The translations under genes and the position numbers were made by a program. Below the pieces are notes generated by a model, which saw nothing but the letters and a program-made list of their open reading frames with translations, was not told the DNA's origin and searched no databases. This document shows positions 1 through 10,869 of a stretch of DNA of 64,000 nucleotides, piece by piece; positions within the stretch are counted from its first letter, which is position 1; each line of letters begins with the position of its first letter. Source of the DNA: Cordia subcordata (Eukaryota; Streptophyta; Magnoliopsida; Boraginales; Cordiaceae); contig JAPTOF010000016.1 in assembly GCA_028554755.1 (NCBI GenBank), positions 11,630,001 to 11,694,000 of the forward strand, given 5' to 3'.

Positions 1-255
1 GCATGTCTTAAATATGTTAGGCAATGTGTGTTTTCTCGAAATAAGTTACTAGAAATTTGGTTTGAAAAGAGAATAATAGTTATATTGGTTTTGTGCTTGA
101 AAGTGTTGCATTGCTTCTTGAAATGGTTTATTCCTTGGTTTTGAAAAACTAGTCTCTGACTTGGTAAACAACACTTTTTGTCAATCCTGCATGTGTACTC
201 TATGTTCTTAACTATTTTCATCCTTGAGGGCAAGCATGGTTCAAGTATGGGGGAA
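1..255 (+). other. 3' end of a Ty3/gypsy element, with polypurine tract
   Basis: No reading frame is recognisable here. The stretch ends in a purine-rich run at 245-255 (GTATGGGGGAA) placed exactly upstream of sequence that matches the start of the LTR seen complete at 54353-55661. A polypurine tract primes plus-strand synthesis in LTR retrotransposons and lies directly 5' of the 3' LTR, so I read this as the last internal bases of an element that begins outside the window. Confidence 0.6.
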
Positions 256-900
256 TTAAACAAGTCCAAAATAATCATTGAATTCATAGTTATTTACGCT
301 TAATTCTAGAATTAGATGCTTCTTAATGGGTGTTTTTTTATGTGTTTTTGCATATTTATGCTAGGAAAAATGAGCTGAAAGCATTATATATGGATTCAAA
401 GGACTTGTGGAGATGTTTGTAACTGATAAGATTGATTTTGCCACCTTGAAAAATATCATGCAATGCTTATGCGAGATTGATCGAGCTTTGACCGGAGCTT
501 CAAGATATTTTTGCAACACTTTTGGAAAGGATTTGCATTGAAGACTTGCCATATTTTGGAAAGGAAAGAGATTAATTCTAGAAGACTTTTATTTCATTAA
601 AAATTGTAATTAAGGATTTTTACCTTTACATTTTCCTTAGCTTTTAAAGAGTTTCCTTATTCGATAAGGCCTATAGTTAGGAATTTCTTCTATAAAACCA
701 TAACTGATTTATCAAAAGAGGTGGAAGTAATCTTTACATCTAGCATCGAATTTGTTAACCGAAACTAAGATTAAACCTGAGGCTAGGCTTAATACTAATT
801 GATTTCTCGTTTAATACTGATTTTTCAGTATTTATTTAGGTCAAGATCGTATCCATAGGTTTGATTTATTGTTATTTACTTTTTTTTTTAATTTACTGCA
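256..900 (+). repeat. Partial 3' LTR, same family as the solo LTR at 54353
   Basis: Collinear matches to 54353-55661 show this is the same LTR family: AAGTCCAAAATA at 262, the TTAATTCTAGAATTAGATGC block near 300, the GGATTCAAAGGACTT block near 393, and the block near 722-790 that includes ATCTTTACATCTAGCATC and GAGGCTAGG. It is shorter than the 1309-bp copy. A central portion equivalent to about 55030-55340 is missing and I could not find the canonical 3' end (GATTCGACACACA), so the right limit is approximate. Confidence 0.6.
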
Positions 901-1195
901 TAGTTGGTGCCCATAGTTAAGGGTCTAATGCCCGAACAGTTTTGTGTTAAATTAATTTTTTGCCTTAAAAACCCTCTTTTGATTGCATATTATTTGATTA
1001 ATCTACTTGGCATAATTAGCATATTCTAAATCGCCCCAAATCCATATAGACTCCACCATTTCTTACCATGTACTTAAATTAAATTTGCGAGGCAAGAAAT
1101 TTGAACTTTTTTTTTTTTAATGGTTTTGATGCCTATCACTCTTTTATATTTTTTCCTTCTTATATTGTCTCTATATCTCTTTTATTTTTTGGTTT
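901..1195. other. AT-rich spacer without recognised features
   Basis: This stretch lies between the partial LTR and the next element. It contains a T-run near 1108-1119 and a pyrimidine-rich block at 1140-1190. The longest open frame crosses into the next LTR and shows no domain. I see no gene or repeat that I can name. Confidence 0.5.
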
Positions 1196-1812
1196 TGTTG
1201 TGGCAAAAAATCTTGGACCTAAAGAGCCTATTTCGCTGTCGAATTTATGCACTAGTCTACTAGGTCGCTTACTCAAAGGCCTAAAGTCAAATCCCGTGAT
1301 GAGTTCAATTCTCGTTTGGATTACTACGTAATTGGTTTGATTTCAACCAAGGATCAACTTGATCGCCCTCATGCATATATGCAAAGAAGGATAAGTCTAG
1401 ATACAGTCAAAGAAAGATGAGCTCATAGACGATAAAGCTTAGCGTGATAGTATATGGATATTCATTCCAAATGGAGTTCAACTAGGAGACAAGTTCTTTA
1501 ATGCATTAAGGACTCGTCCATCCAAAAAGCTATAAATAGAAGACTCACTCGAAGAAAAAAAGGACATGTCCATCACACTTAACCTATAAAGCTAACCTTC
1601 TAAACCAATCAGAATTACGGTTTGCTCAATAACATAAACTGTAATTTCTCTTGCTTATTCAGATCACCACGACATTGACTTGAGCGTCAAAATGTCTTTA
1701 GCTGGTACTATACCAGTGTGAAGGACTCATGTCGCCCTTTCTCGCTTTCTGGTTTTGCAAGTTATCGATGCCCCATTCTCCAAAAATCATGATTGTAGAA
1801 ATTGCCTCTATA
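1196..1812 (+). repeat. 5' LTR of the gypsy element
   Basis: It starts TGTTGTGGCAAAAAATC and ends at TTGCCTCTATA, and aligns throughout with 5357-5972. A short ATAAATAG motif near 1533 is the best TATA-like candidate for the LTR promoter. The same LTR family recurs as a solo copy on the minus strand at 21215-21803. Confidence 0.85.
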
Positions 1813-1832
1813 ATTTGGCACCCACCATAGGG
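1813..1832 (+). other. Primer-binding-like site
   Basis: ATTTGGCACCCACCATAGGG lies directly after the 5' LTR, where the tRNA primer pairs. It looks like the common plant gypsy site with its CG steps turned into CA, which fits decay of methylated cytosines. Confidence 0.55.
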
Positions 1833-2429
1833 TCCCGGTAACTGTTATTCTACTAGAAAGCTGTATATATGCATCCAACGAACAACATAAATGGCATCCG
1901 ACCCAAGTTCTAGTGAAGGCGTTAACACCAAGATAGAAGAGATAGTAGCTTACGAGGACAAACTCTTCTTATATAAGAATAGGTTCAAAGATTTTGAGGC
2001 AAAGAACAATGCTAAATGCCAAGAAAATCTAGATCTACAATAAAGGATCAACGTCTTTTCAGCCAACATGACATCTCATGACAAAGAAAAAGCAGTGTTG
2101 AGTGTCCCAAGTGATCCAATGCAATCATCGGATTCCATGCCTAATTAGACTTCTAGAGATGGAACGCTAACAAATCTAATAGCCGTGACCAACACCCTTA
2201 CACCAACAATTAATAGAGAGACCAACCCAATATTAATGCCCCTTACCAGTAAGGAACAACAGAGGAACGTCACGCCCCTGCAAACGATGGATCATACCCT
2301 GACATGCTTAAACGGTTCGCAGAATTAGAGTCCTTAATCTAGAGAATTTCAGGAGTACCCACGTCTATCAAAAGAAGTGCGACTGACAGTTATGTAGAAT
2401 CTCTCTTCGTTGACACCATTGTAATGGTA

Positions 2430-2945
2430 GGCTTGCCCGTCAAGTTCTCCTTCTTAAACATAAAGCTATTTAACGGGATTGCAGATCCAGACGATCACAT
2501 AATGCAGTACAAGTGGAAAATGTACACAGTGGCCATCCCATGAGACAAAAGAGAGGCCTACATATGCAAAAGCTTCGGTTCAAGTCTAGCAGGACCCGCC
2601 TTGTAATGGTACAGTAACCTGTCAAGCGGTTGCATCTTCTCATTCGCTCAATTGACGGACATGTTTAGAGAAGAGTATGCTAGTAGTAGAAAGGTAGAAA
2701 AGCAGTTAGACGACTTGTATCTAGTCATCCAAAGAAGAGGAGAATCCCATCAGAGAATATGTAAGGAAGTTCAATAAAGAGAAGGCATCAATTCCAAATG
2801 CAACATGGCCATAGTCGTTTTAGCCTTTCGAAGGGGCCTCTTGCCAAATTCAAATCTTTACAAAGAACTCACAAAATATCCTTGCAAAACAATATAAGAC
2901 TCTCTAACTAAAGCTTGGGCACAAATCAAATGGAAGGATGACCAA
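2430..2945 (+). pseudogene. Gypsy gag (capsid) remnant
   Basis: Reading from 2430 gives a retrotransposon gag core: FNGIADPDDHI, then YICKSFGSSLAGPAL, then FAQLTDMFREEYASSRK and a LDDLYLVIQRRGES segment. This order (substrate-like opening, SLxGPAL-WY, FxxLTxxFxxxxASSRK) is typical of the capsid of Tat-like plant gypsy elements, which packages the element RNA. There are in-frame stops near 2540 (CCATGA, where Arg CGA would fit) and near 2605 (TTGTAA, where Gln CAA would fit). The frame shifts after about 2745 and the tail (GLLPNSNLYKELTKYPC) reads in another frame. It cannot encode a full protein. Confidence 0.7.
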
Positions 2946-3191
2946 GCTAATCATCGTTAAGAAGGAAAATGAAAGGCTGAGGAATATGCTCCACTTAACC
3001 CACCACGACACGAACAAACGTTGAATTGCATCACAAGAGGATCACACATAAGCGGAGTCAACGTTTCTCTAGCAAGAAGACAACTCGCCTTGCAGTTGGC
3101 CACAAAGCCCATCCTCCACACCCAAGAGACATGGGCCTAGAATTTATTATACCATTCTCCAACTATGAGACAACATATCTAAACAATTCTC

Positions 3192-3610
3192 ATGAGCGCA
3201 CTAATCATCACACTTATAATAGCTAACTGTTGGGCCCAGAGAATTCTTGTAGACAATGGTAGCTTAGCTAACATCCTAATGCTCGACGCTCTCAAAGAGA
3301 TGGGAATCAACAAAAATCATATTATGAGACAATCAACCCCTTTAATAGGCTTTAACGGTGAGCATAAACATACTATTGAAGAAATTTACCTAGTGGTTTA
3401 TGCTGAATGAGTAAACCTAGACCTCAAATTCCTAGTGATAGGCTGCCTGTCCCCCAATAACATCATACTAGACAGACGATAGATCCATGATGTGAAGGCA
3501 GTCCCATCTACCTATCACCAAGTCATCAAATTTCCAACTAGATGGGGAGTCACGGAATTAGAAGGACAACAATTGGACTCTCGCAAATATTACTGCATTG
3601 AAATGAAAGG
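3192..3610 (+). pseudogene. Gypsy aspartic protease remnant
   Basis: The frame from 3192 reads MSALIITLIIANCWAQRILV and then DNGSLANILMLDALKEMG. The D-N-G-S/L-A-N-I-L core is the plant gypsy form of the D(T/S)G active site of a retroviral-type aspartic protease, which matures the Gag and Pol polyproteins. After a stop at 3408 the homology continues (LKFLVIGCLSPNNIILDRR, then an AVPSTYHQVIKFPT segment) to about 3610, interrupted by another stop near 3481. This is the last recognisable coding domain in the element. Confidence 0.7.
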
Positions 3611-4005
3611 AGGCAACTACAATGTCTGATGTCAAGTAAAAGTTGTCACAACTCTAACCTTACCTGACCATCCAGGAATAAAGGAAATGAATAAAGCTCA
3701 AATTGGCCCCGATGAACCAAACCTATCTAGTACCAACTAGTTGAAGTGTTATCCAAGTAAAGAAGTACCATTTTTAGTTTAGCAAATTAAAAACCAAGTA
3801 CCATTAGACGACTCTAGTTCAAAACCTTTTCTTAGTTTAGATTCTATTAGTAAGTAAGGACATAGCGCCACTAAGCAGCTATGAATAAACACTTTATCTA
3901 TTTTGAATAATGTATTAACTTTTCAATTCCTTTAAAGTTTGACATGTTTGGGATCAATTGTTATAGTTAACATTCTTTCCCTAATTACATATAAACGCTT
4001 ACACT
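3611..4005. other. Gypsy internal spacer, no domain found
   Basis: This follows the protease where the polymerase would normally start. No YxDD reverse transcriptase core or integrase motif is visible in any frame. Frames are short. Confidence 0.5.
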
Positions 4006-4235
4006 CATAACAGTCTATAGTGTCTCACATGCTATAGATTCATAAGAATTTACAATGTCTCACACGCTACAGACTCATAAAAGTCTACAATGTCTTACAT
4101 GATATAGACTTGTGGCGATCTATCAGTATCTCATATGCTAAAGACTCATATCATTCTAATAGCACCTCATGTGCTACAAGCTCGTAATAGTTTAATAGCA
4201 CTTCACACGCTATAGACTCGCAATAGCCTAATTGT
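4006..4235. repeat. Tandem repeat, about 35-36 bp, six copies
   Basis: The core (TGTCTCACATGCTATAGA and variants) recurs at about 4021, 4056, 4091, 4127, 4163 and 4199, a spacing of 35 or 36 bases. Copies differ by several substitutions. Tandem repeats in the non-coding part of plant gypsy elements are known for the Tat/Ogre-like group. Confidence 0.8.
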
Positions 4236-4570
4236 GCCATCTGTACTTTGTCCATTACATTGGACCAATGCCATGTACCTGTAAGTACTAAGACAAAACA
4301 TAAAATCACCACATAACCTATTGGGCGTTCAGCTTCTTAATCAAATCAAACATTTTATGCACGTGACAAGTGCTAGTGCCAAGCTCCTTAGCAAAAAAGT
4401 TAAGCACTATTGCAGTGTAATTATACGTTATTCCTTATGACATATTACATTATAGTGAACAAAATTTGCAAAAAAGTGGGTTTTAAGTTTTACGAGGTTG
4501 GATTTGAGGTTTGATGTATTGTATGGGCTGTGGTCGCCATACATGACATGTATGTATGTTTGATGGAAGA
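4236..4570. other. Gypsy internal spacer
   Basis: This is non-coding sequence between two tandem-repeat blocks. I see no domain in any frame. Confidence 0.4.
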
Positions 4571-4710
4571 ATGTTAACATGGTGCAATGAAGCAAGACGT
4601 AATGCACTGTAGTCGTGCCTAGCAATGTAAAGAAGTATGTTGTAATGGATCACAGTCATGGTTAATGGTGAAGTGAAGTATGTCGTAATGCATCATAGTT
4701 ATGGTTGACG
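4571..4710. repeat. Tandem repeat, about 44 bp, three copies
   Basis: Three degenerate units share AAGxxxGTAATGxATCAxAGT and follow each other at about 44-base intervals (cores near 4592, 4636 and 4680). Confidence 0.65.
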
Positions 4711-5335
4711 TTGTTGGATAAGATACTAGTGTATAGTATGTTGAGGCTTGGATGTGTGGGATTTTCATCAGGTGTTTGGCAAGTATTGAGCACTATGGTG
4801 TTCTTAGCTTGGATTTTTGTCAAGCAGTTGGTGAATGTTGAGCTTTCATTCCTTGCTTACCCTGGATTTTGTCGAACACCTAAAAAGTGAGAAGCTTCTA
4901 GGCTTCAATAGTTCAGGGCCTTTGCTAAACAGGTGATGGTCGTGCTCCCTGGCTCGCACTCCTCAGTCGTGCTCCTCGATTGCACACTCCTTGCCCCGTA
5001 CTCCTCGGCTACTCCTAGGCCGTGCGTTCCTCGATCATATTCCTTGCCTACGCTATTTTGCCTTAGACTTTTATCAAACACTTGCTACGCTTATGAGGCT
5101 TTTGCCTCTAATTCTTATCAAACACTTAGCTTATCGCAAACTTACCATGCTTCTCTTGGTTAGAACTTTTGTCAAACACTTTAACAAAGGAGTGCCTATT
5201 AAGCAATGCAATGCTGATTTGAACTCCTTTCAAACATGTGCTAAGGTGAACTAGAACCATGCAACTGCAATTGTTATAGTGTATTTCACGTCTAAAAAGC
5301 TTGAAAATACTACTCTCTAACTTAAGAACCTCAAT
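4711..5335. repeat. Degenerate repeats in the gypsy 3' non-coding region
   Basis: Motifs such as CTTGGATTTT..GTC, TATCAAACACTT and GTCAAACACTTT recur with variation. Inside lies a CT-rich block (4937-5050) built from units like GTGCTCCTCGxxT. It contains two overlapping open frames of 76 and 87 codons, but their composition follows the repeat and they match no domain I know. Confidence 0.5.
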
Positions 5336-5350
5336 TAGAGAGTGGGGGGG
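5336..5350 (+). other. Polypurine tract of the gypsy element
   Basis: TAGAGAGTGGGGGGG lies just upstream of the 3' LTR, the expected position of the plus-strand primer. Confidence 0.75.
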
Positions 5351-5356
5351 ACAAAC

Positions 5357-5972
5357 TATTATGGCAAAAAATCGCTTAGACCTAAAAGGCCCATTTTACT
5401 ATAAGATTTATAGACTAGTCTACTGTGTCGCTTGCTTAAAGACCCAAAGTCAAAGCCTGTGACGAGTTCAATTCTCGTTTGGATTACTACGTTCTTGGTT
5501 TGATTTCAACGAAGGATCAACTTGATGCCCTCATGGATATATACGAAGAAGGATGAGTCCAGATACGATCAAGGAAAGATGAGCTTAGAGACAATAAAGC
5601 TTAGTGTGATGGTATACAAATATTCATTCCAAATGGAGTTCAACTAGGAGACAAGTTCTTTAATGCATCAAGAACTCGTCCATCCAAAAAGCTACAAATG
5701 CAAGACTCAAAAGAAAAAGAAAGACATATCCAACACACTCAGCCTCTACATCTAACCTTTCAAACCAATCAGAATTACGGTTTGCTCTATAACCTAAACT
5801 GTAATTTCTCCTACTTTTTCAAATCACCATAACACTAACTTTAGCGTTGAAGTGTCTTTGGTTGGCACCACATCGGTGTCAAGGATTCACGTCACCCTTT
5901 CTTGCTTTCTGGTTTTACGGGTTATCGGTGCCCCATTCTCTAAAAATCGTGATTGTAGAAATTGCCTCTACA
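5357..5972 (+). repeat. 3' LTR of the gypsy element
   Basis: It is collinear with 1196-1812 and ends TTGCCTCTACA. Differences between the two copies are mostly transitions, consistent with an old insertion. Confidence 0.85.
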
Positions 5973-6082
5973 AGTATTTTTCACAATATGTTATCAGCAT
6001 GATTAGTCTTTACTAATCATCACTATTATTTATTTTCTACTTTTATTTTTTTTACTAATATGTTATCAGTATGACTAGTCTC
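5973..6082. other. Flanking fragment with a repeated TGTTATCAG motif
   Basis: ATATGTTATCAGCATGAxTAGTC occurs twice (5990 and 6059). It resembles the region just after the LTR in some plant Copia elements, but no LTR or coding remnant is attached. The last eight bases (6075-6082, CTAGTCTC) are the probable left target duplication of the hAT element that follows. Confidence 0.4.
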
Positions 6083-6946
6083 TAGGAGTAGAAATACACA
6101 TATCTATTCCATACCTGAATCCGCATCTGTATCTAAATCCAAATGGATTGGAAAATTTGCAAATTTTTGGATATCAGATATATTTGATCTAATATCTGAT
6201 ATCTTTTATGAAATTTCATTGAACTTTAGATATTATTTTCTATCTAAAATTGGATACCGAGTAGCCCTTTTCTTTTAATAATAAAGAAAACATTAAACAA
6301 ATGCGCAAAATATATGTTTGACCCTCCAAATCAACTAAACCTTATCTAAAAAAAACACTCTATTCTTCTTTCTTCTTCAAAACTTCACTATCGACCATAG
6401 CATAAGTCCACTAATCCATCACATCCCTCCGATTAAACACTAGCTAATGTCTACCACAAGGTCACCAGCCTGACTTACCAACCAACGTAGTGTACCGTGT
6501 TGTCCCATAGTAGCCGCAAGCCTACAGTACTAGCAGGACCAGTCGTCGATGGTCGACTATGTCTTCTCTCCAACTTCATCTTCTTTGGTAATGTCCTCAT
6601 TTCTAAGTCAAACGTCGCCAGCACCATCTCAGTAGTAATTTTTTTTCTCATGTTTTTTCACTATCAAGTGTTTACAGTCGTCTTTTGTTTTTATGCATCA
6701 TATCATGAGTTCTATTTTATTATTGCTAGTGACTTATGGTTTGTTTATGATTATCTAACACTCCTTTGTTATGGCCTTTTTAATTTGGTGTTTGATATGA
6801 GAATTTGTGGATTTTTGGATCTTTTTTATTTGCTTTTTTCTTCAAAATATTGGATTTTTCTTCTAAATTTTTGTTAAATTCTTGTTTTGTACCATCTTCT
6901 CTTTTTGTTGAATCTTGGTATCATTTTGTCTATAGGTTTTGCTTAG
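6083..6946 (+). other. Left part of the hAT element (terminal repeat and 5' non-coding sequence)
   Basis: The subterminal region has AT-rich near-palindromes (GATATCAGATATATTTGATC near 6170). A C-rich leader-like stretch follows (6365-6590) and then T-rich, intron-like sequence. A 126-codon open frame at 6497-6877 has a hydrophobic, T-rich composition typical of non-coding sequence, and I do not call it a gene. Confidence 0.5.
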
Positions 6947-7169
6947 TGTTGGAAATTCATATTTAAATTAAATCACATGATTTATGTGAGTGGTAGTAAG
7001 GGTAAGGACGGATTTGTATTCCAATTATAAGAGATTAGTTGTAAATACATTTTCTTGATTTCTAGGGATTGGTAGAATGTCAAACTTTCCTAAAATAACT
7101 CTATCTTGTTGTATAAATTCCATGTAAACAAAGCATTCAATAAATACAAAAATTTCAGATTTCTCCTTA
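6947..7169 (+). repeat. 5' LTR of the outer Copia element
   Basis: It is collinear with 18774-18994. The short LTR (about 220 bp) and its TGTTGGAAATTC start are typical of small-LTR plant Copia elements. Confidence 0.85.
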
Positions 7170-7439
7170 TTGTATCTAGAGCTATAAGTTTCTCTCTAGG
7201 ATCAAGAATCTTATTACAATAGGCCTTTATTGCTAAGCCAAACTTTTAAATCTTTATGTCTTTGCATTTTTTTTCCTACTTTGTTTTTTTACTAAAAAAT
7301 AAAGTATTTTGCACCTTTTCTTTCAACCTTCACTTTTGTTCTCTCGTCAAGAATAGTCTATTTGCAAATTTCTATTCACTCAATCAAGCAACAAAAGAAT
7401 TCCAACATAGCTACCACAACTCAAAAAGTTTCTAGTACT

Positions 7440-8324
7440 TAATCACAATCTACTGCTCAACTTGAGGATGTGAAAGTTAGTCAAACAATAGGAGAATTAC
7501 GAAATGTTCAATTTGCATGCATATTGAATGGAAAAAAACTATATGAAAGTGGTCTCGAATAGTTCAAAGTTTTTTAAAAGGGAAGGGAAAATTGAGCCAT
7601 CTCTTTGGTACTGGGCCTAAGAAGTGAGATCCTAATTTTGATGCTTGGGATGAAGAGGATTCCATGATCATGTCTTGGTTATGGAATTCTAGGCAACCAG
7701 AAATTAGTGATACTTTTATGTTCTTGTCAACATCTAAAGAAATATAGGAAGTTGCAGAACAGACTTATTTTAAGGTAAAGGATACTGCCTGAGTGTTTGA
7801 GATTAAAACCAAAATCTCTGCCACAAAACAAGGAGATCTTTTAGTCATGGAGTATGCCAATTTCTTGAAGAATCTATGGCAAGAGATGGACCATTATCAC
7901 TCCATTGAGATGAAATACCGCATTGATGCAGCTGCATTAAAGAATTTCATTGAAAGGGAATGAGTTTTTGATTTTCTTGCTGGTTTGAATATCTAGTTTG
8001 AGCAAGTCAGAATTCAGATTTTGGCAGGATAGGATTTACCTTCATTGAATGAGACCATCTCTATCATCAATGCTGAAAAATGTCGAAGTGGCATTATGCT
8101 TTACTCTCAACCAATTGAAGGACTAGGAATGCTAAGAATAATTAATGATGACAAACCAAAGTTCAGTGTTAAAAAGACCTTGACTGACAGTTCTATAAAT
8201 TTAAAAGTTGGGAGAAAGGAACAGCCCTTGAACAAGAATAACCTTTAGTGCAACTATTGCAAAAAGCCTTTCATACCAAGAAGCATTATTGGAAGCTTCA
8301 TGGAGAATCACAAAGTTCTTAGTG
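7440..8324 (+). pseudogene. Outer Copia gag remnant
   Basis: The frame from about 7600 reads DPNFDAWDEEDSMIMSWLWN and EYANFLKNLWQEMDHY, then VFDFLAGLN and SLNETISIINAEKCR. This is the gag/UBN2 type of Copia capsid protein. At least five in-frame stops occur between 7620 and 8035. The start of a zinc knuckle (CNYCKK) is visible at 8250, after which the frame is shifted and then cut by the insertion of the inner Copia at 8330. Sequence resuming at 14493 continues the gag C-terminal part. Confidence 0.75.
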
Positions 8325-8329
8325 GAATA

Positions 8330-9055
8330 TGTGAGAATTATGATTTTTGATATAAAGGTCAAAGCCATTTTGACTCAAATTTTGTTCGGGTCTTGCTCAA
8401 CTAATAGGTCAATTTTGTTTCGAGTAATGAGCGTGGTATTTACATGTAAAAAATGGACTTGTGGTGAATGAGAAAATTAGCAATCAAAGTTGCGATTTTA
8501 ACTAGTTTGGTTGCAGGATTTTATTCACCTTATAGGGGTGTGCATGGACAAAAACCAAAATGGTTTGTAACTGAAAGCCATTTAAATCTGGATTAAAGCC
8601 CAGGTGTTATGACAGTGATGGTTACAAAATTTTCCACTAATGTTGTCATTAATGCCTAGGAGTTATGGCATATTATGGGAAACAGTTTCAACCGTTATAT
8701 TTCTTAGCATTAATCCCTGAATTAAATACAGCTGATTACTCTACCACTATATATATTAAAGCTAGAGGAGAAAAGTTCAAGTAGCATGAATATTTTCATT
8801 TTCATATAGTGCATTTCTATGGGGAGAGTTCTTTACTTACCAGTTCGTAAGTCCTTACTATAGGAGTGCTACCAACATCAAGAGATATATAGCCATTGTA
8901 CCCTGAGAGGGATACGCCACACACCTTTTGAACACCGATTGAGGGGGCTTTAAGGATATTGTTTATGAGCCTAGGCTATTTTCAATTGTTTCTTTATTTT
9001 GTATCTTTATCTGTATTATCTATTTCTAGTATTTACACACTATTTTTCAATAACA
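8330..9055 (+). repeat. 5' LTR of the inner Copia element
   Basis: It is collinear with 13738-14492. CTATATATATTAAAGC near 8747 is the likely TATA region, followed by transcribed-type sequence (CATTTTCATTTTCATATAG). No clear tRNA primer site follows the LTR, so the 3' limit (about 9055) rests on the LTR alignment. Confidence 0.85.
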
Positions 9056-9130
9056 TAAGGGATTTAACTTACTAATATGGTTACTTCTTTTAGTGCATAA
9101 TTTTTATTTTCCTTGACTCTTTAAGACTAC

Positions 9131-10860
9131 ATGTCTGGAAACTGTGAAAATGAACAAATTGATAAAGTTAGAAATAGCCTTCAAATGGTGAATGTTCAAA
9201 ATGGAATTTTCGAAATTCCCAAATTATTTTACCCCAACTGGAATTACAAGAAATGTTGGCATTATGCCAATGATTTGTTTTACTAATGGAGTTAGTGGAA
9301 ATAATATAACTTCATAGAGATATTGGACTGTAGAGAAAAAATGGAGAGACTAGTCTTGATCCATTTGGTGAGCCTACTGTGCCTAGATCTTGGATATTCT
9401 CAGACAAGAGGTTTAGGAGTTGGTAAAATTGAATGTTACGCCGTTTAACTTCCTTGGGACTTGTCCACTACTTGGATGACAGGATATGGAAGCCATAGAG
9501 GCGTATCTCATGTGGAAAGATGATAACTTTGTCACTGTTTGGATGACAAGTTGTATAAAATCTACTCAGTGCCCGAAGAGACTATGAGGACCCTATAGCT
9601 AAAGTTAGATCTTATCAAAGGATTAAAGCCTCCAGGTCTAGGCCTTTGAGCCAAATTTGCAAGTCTTTGGCTAGTAGATAATATTGTTGAGAATGTTATT
9701 TTATTTTGGAAAGAGTAATATTATTGAGAATATTATCTCTACATAAAATAATATTTCTGAGAATATTATTTCAATCAAATTTCATTGTGATTACTTATGA
9801 TTAAAAATAATATTATTGAGAACATTAGTTTGGTAAGATTATTATCTGAATAATATTATGGAGAATATTATTCATGTGTCTCTTCTAACTAGTTGGTATG
9901 AGTATTATTCTCAAGAGCCAAAATTTATTATAGCTTTTGTGAAACTATAGTGTGTATAATGAAGAAACTTTAAGTAACTTAACATTGAGATTAAGATTAG
10001 AAGGAAGGAAAATTTTAATTTTCCTTGTGGCTGATGTGAATTTTGTTAGCAAAGAGTTGCTATTCAAATTAAGTATTAGTAAGTGGACTTTGGGACCACT
10101 AGGAAAAAGTGAATTATGGCACAAACTAATCATTTACTAATCAATTTTGGGTGAACTCCTAAATTGATATTGCTTCACATATGAGATGTCAAATAAGTCA
10201 TAACTGGGTTTTTGTCACTCGTTGTTCATGTAACTTAGAAGTGAAAAATATTCTTTGTTACTTCTATTGCAGGTTGTATGAATAATTGAGTCTATATGAT
10301 TCCTATGGAAATAGATGAATTGGGAATGAGAAATTTGGTGATAAAGATGTGTAGAATATATCTTTGGGTGGCTATCTTTATCATCATTTTTTTGGTGAAA
10401 GATATTTGTAACGCAAATGTAAAAAGAGCATAGACATTACGAGCTTCATTCAATGCTACATAAAAGCAATTGATTACCATAATCATAAGCCCATGATTAA
10501 TTGAGCACTGATGGCTTGGAGTTATGGCTTATAATTATAATGCATTTATGACTTATAATTATGAAGGGATAATGACTGATGATTACGGCTTATGTGGGTT
10601 GAGTACTTGAATAGAAGGAATATTAGAGAATGTAATGGTTTGCATTACATATGCTCTTTTGGCAAGAAGGTTATGAACATTATCATTTTATCCGGTCATC
10701 CCTTGGTGTAAAGGACTTTGGTTTCCTCTTTATGGTAAGAAAGATTGAGACTTGTGAATTTTGATTCCTTAAATAGACTTGTAAAAATAGGTCTAATCCA
10801 TAGAGTGGATTTTTCAATCACAGTAATGTAAAGGTTGGATGGAATCAAAATTAAATAGAA
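9131..10860 (+). pseudogene. Inner Copia gag region, highly decayed
   Basis: An ATG at 9131 opens a 57-codon frame (MSGNCENEQIDKVRNSLQMV...FEIPKLFYPNWNYKKCW). After it, scattered short blocks resemble Copia gag (for example DDKLYKIYSVPEETMRTL near 9550). The match is weak and most of the interval has no readable frame. It contains a cluster of palindrome-like repeats (9677-9872), listed separately. Confidence 0.4.
9677..9872. repeat. Cluster of five TAATATT..TGAGAATATTAT repeats
   Basis: Five variants of a roughly 22-base, nearly palindromic unit (AATATTATTGAGAATATTAT at its clearest, 9718-9737) occur at about 9679, 9716, 9749, 9810 and 9850. Spacing is irregular (about 33-60 bases). It is non-coding and lies inside the gag region of the inner Copia. 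Confidence 0.6.
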
Positions 10861-10869
10861 CTACTTTCA

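Larger units (their letters stand above)
1196..5972 (+). mobile_element. Ty3/gypsy LTR retrotransposon lacking reverse transcriptase and integrase
   Basis: Two collinear direct repeats of about 617 bp (1196-1812 and 5357-5972) flank 3.5 kb of internal sequence. A primer-binding-like site follows the left LTR and a polypurine tract (5336-5350) precedes the right one. The internal part keeps a recognisable gag and an aspartic protease of the non-chromodomain (Tat-like) gypsy type. I find no trace of reverse transcriptase, RNase H or integrase, and that interval holds several tandem repeats. Either the polymerase was deleted or the copy was always non-autonomous. Five-base flanks (GGTTT and AGTAT) do not match, so a target duplication is not preserved or the ends are slightly misplaced. 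Confidence 0.85.

Noticed and set aside
1101..1331. 76-codon frame crossing the start of the gypsy 5' LTR
   Set aside because: It spans an element border and has no domain.
4933..5254. Two overlapping open frames in a CT-rich block
   Set aside because: Their composition follows degenerate tandem repeats in the gypsy 3' non-coding region; no recognisable protein features.
5990..6075. TGTTATCAGCATGA-like motif suggesting a Copia primer-binding region
   Set aside because: No LTR precedes it and no Copia coding sequence follows outside the elements already described.
6497..6877. 126-codon open frame
   Set aside because: Hydrophobic, T-rich composition with no domain; it lies in the left non-coding part of the hAT element and looks like intron sequence.
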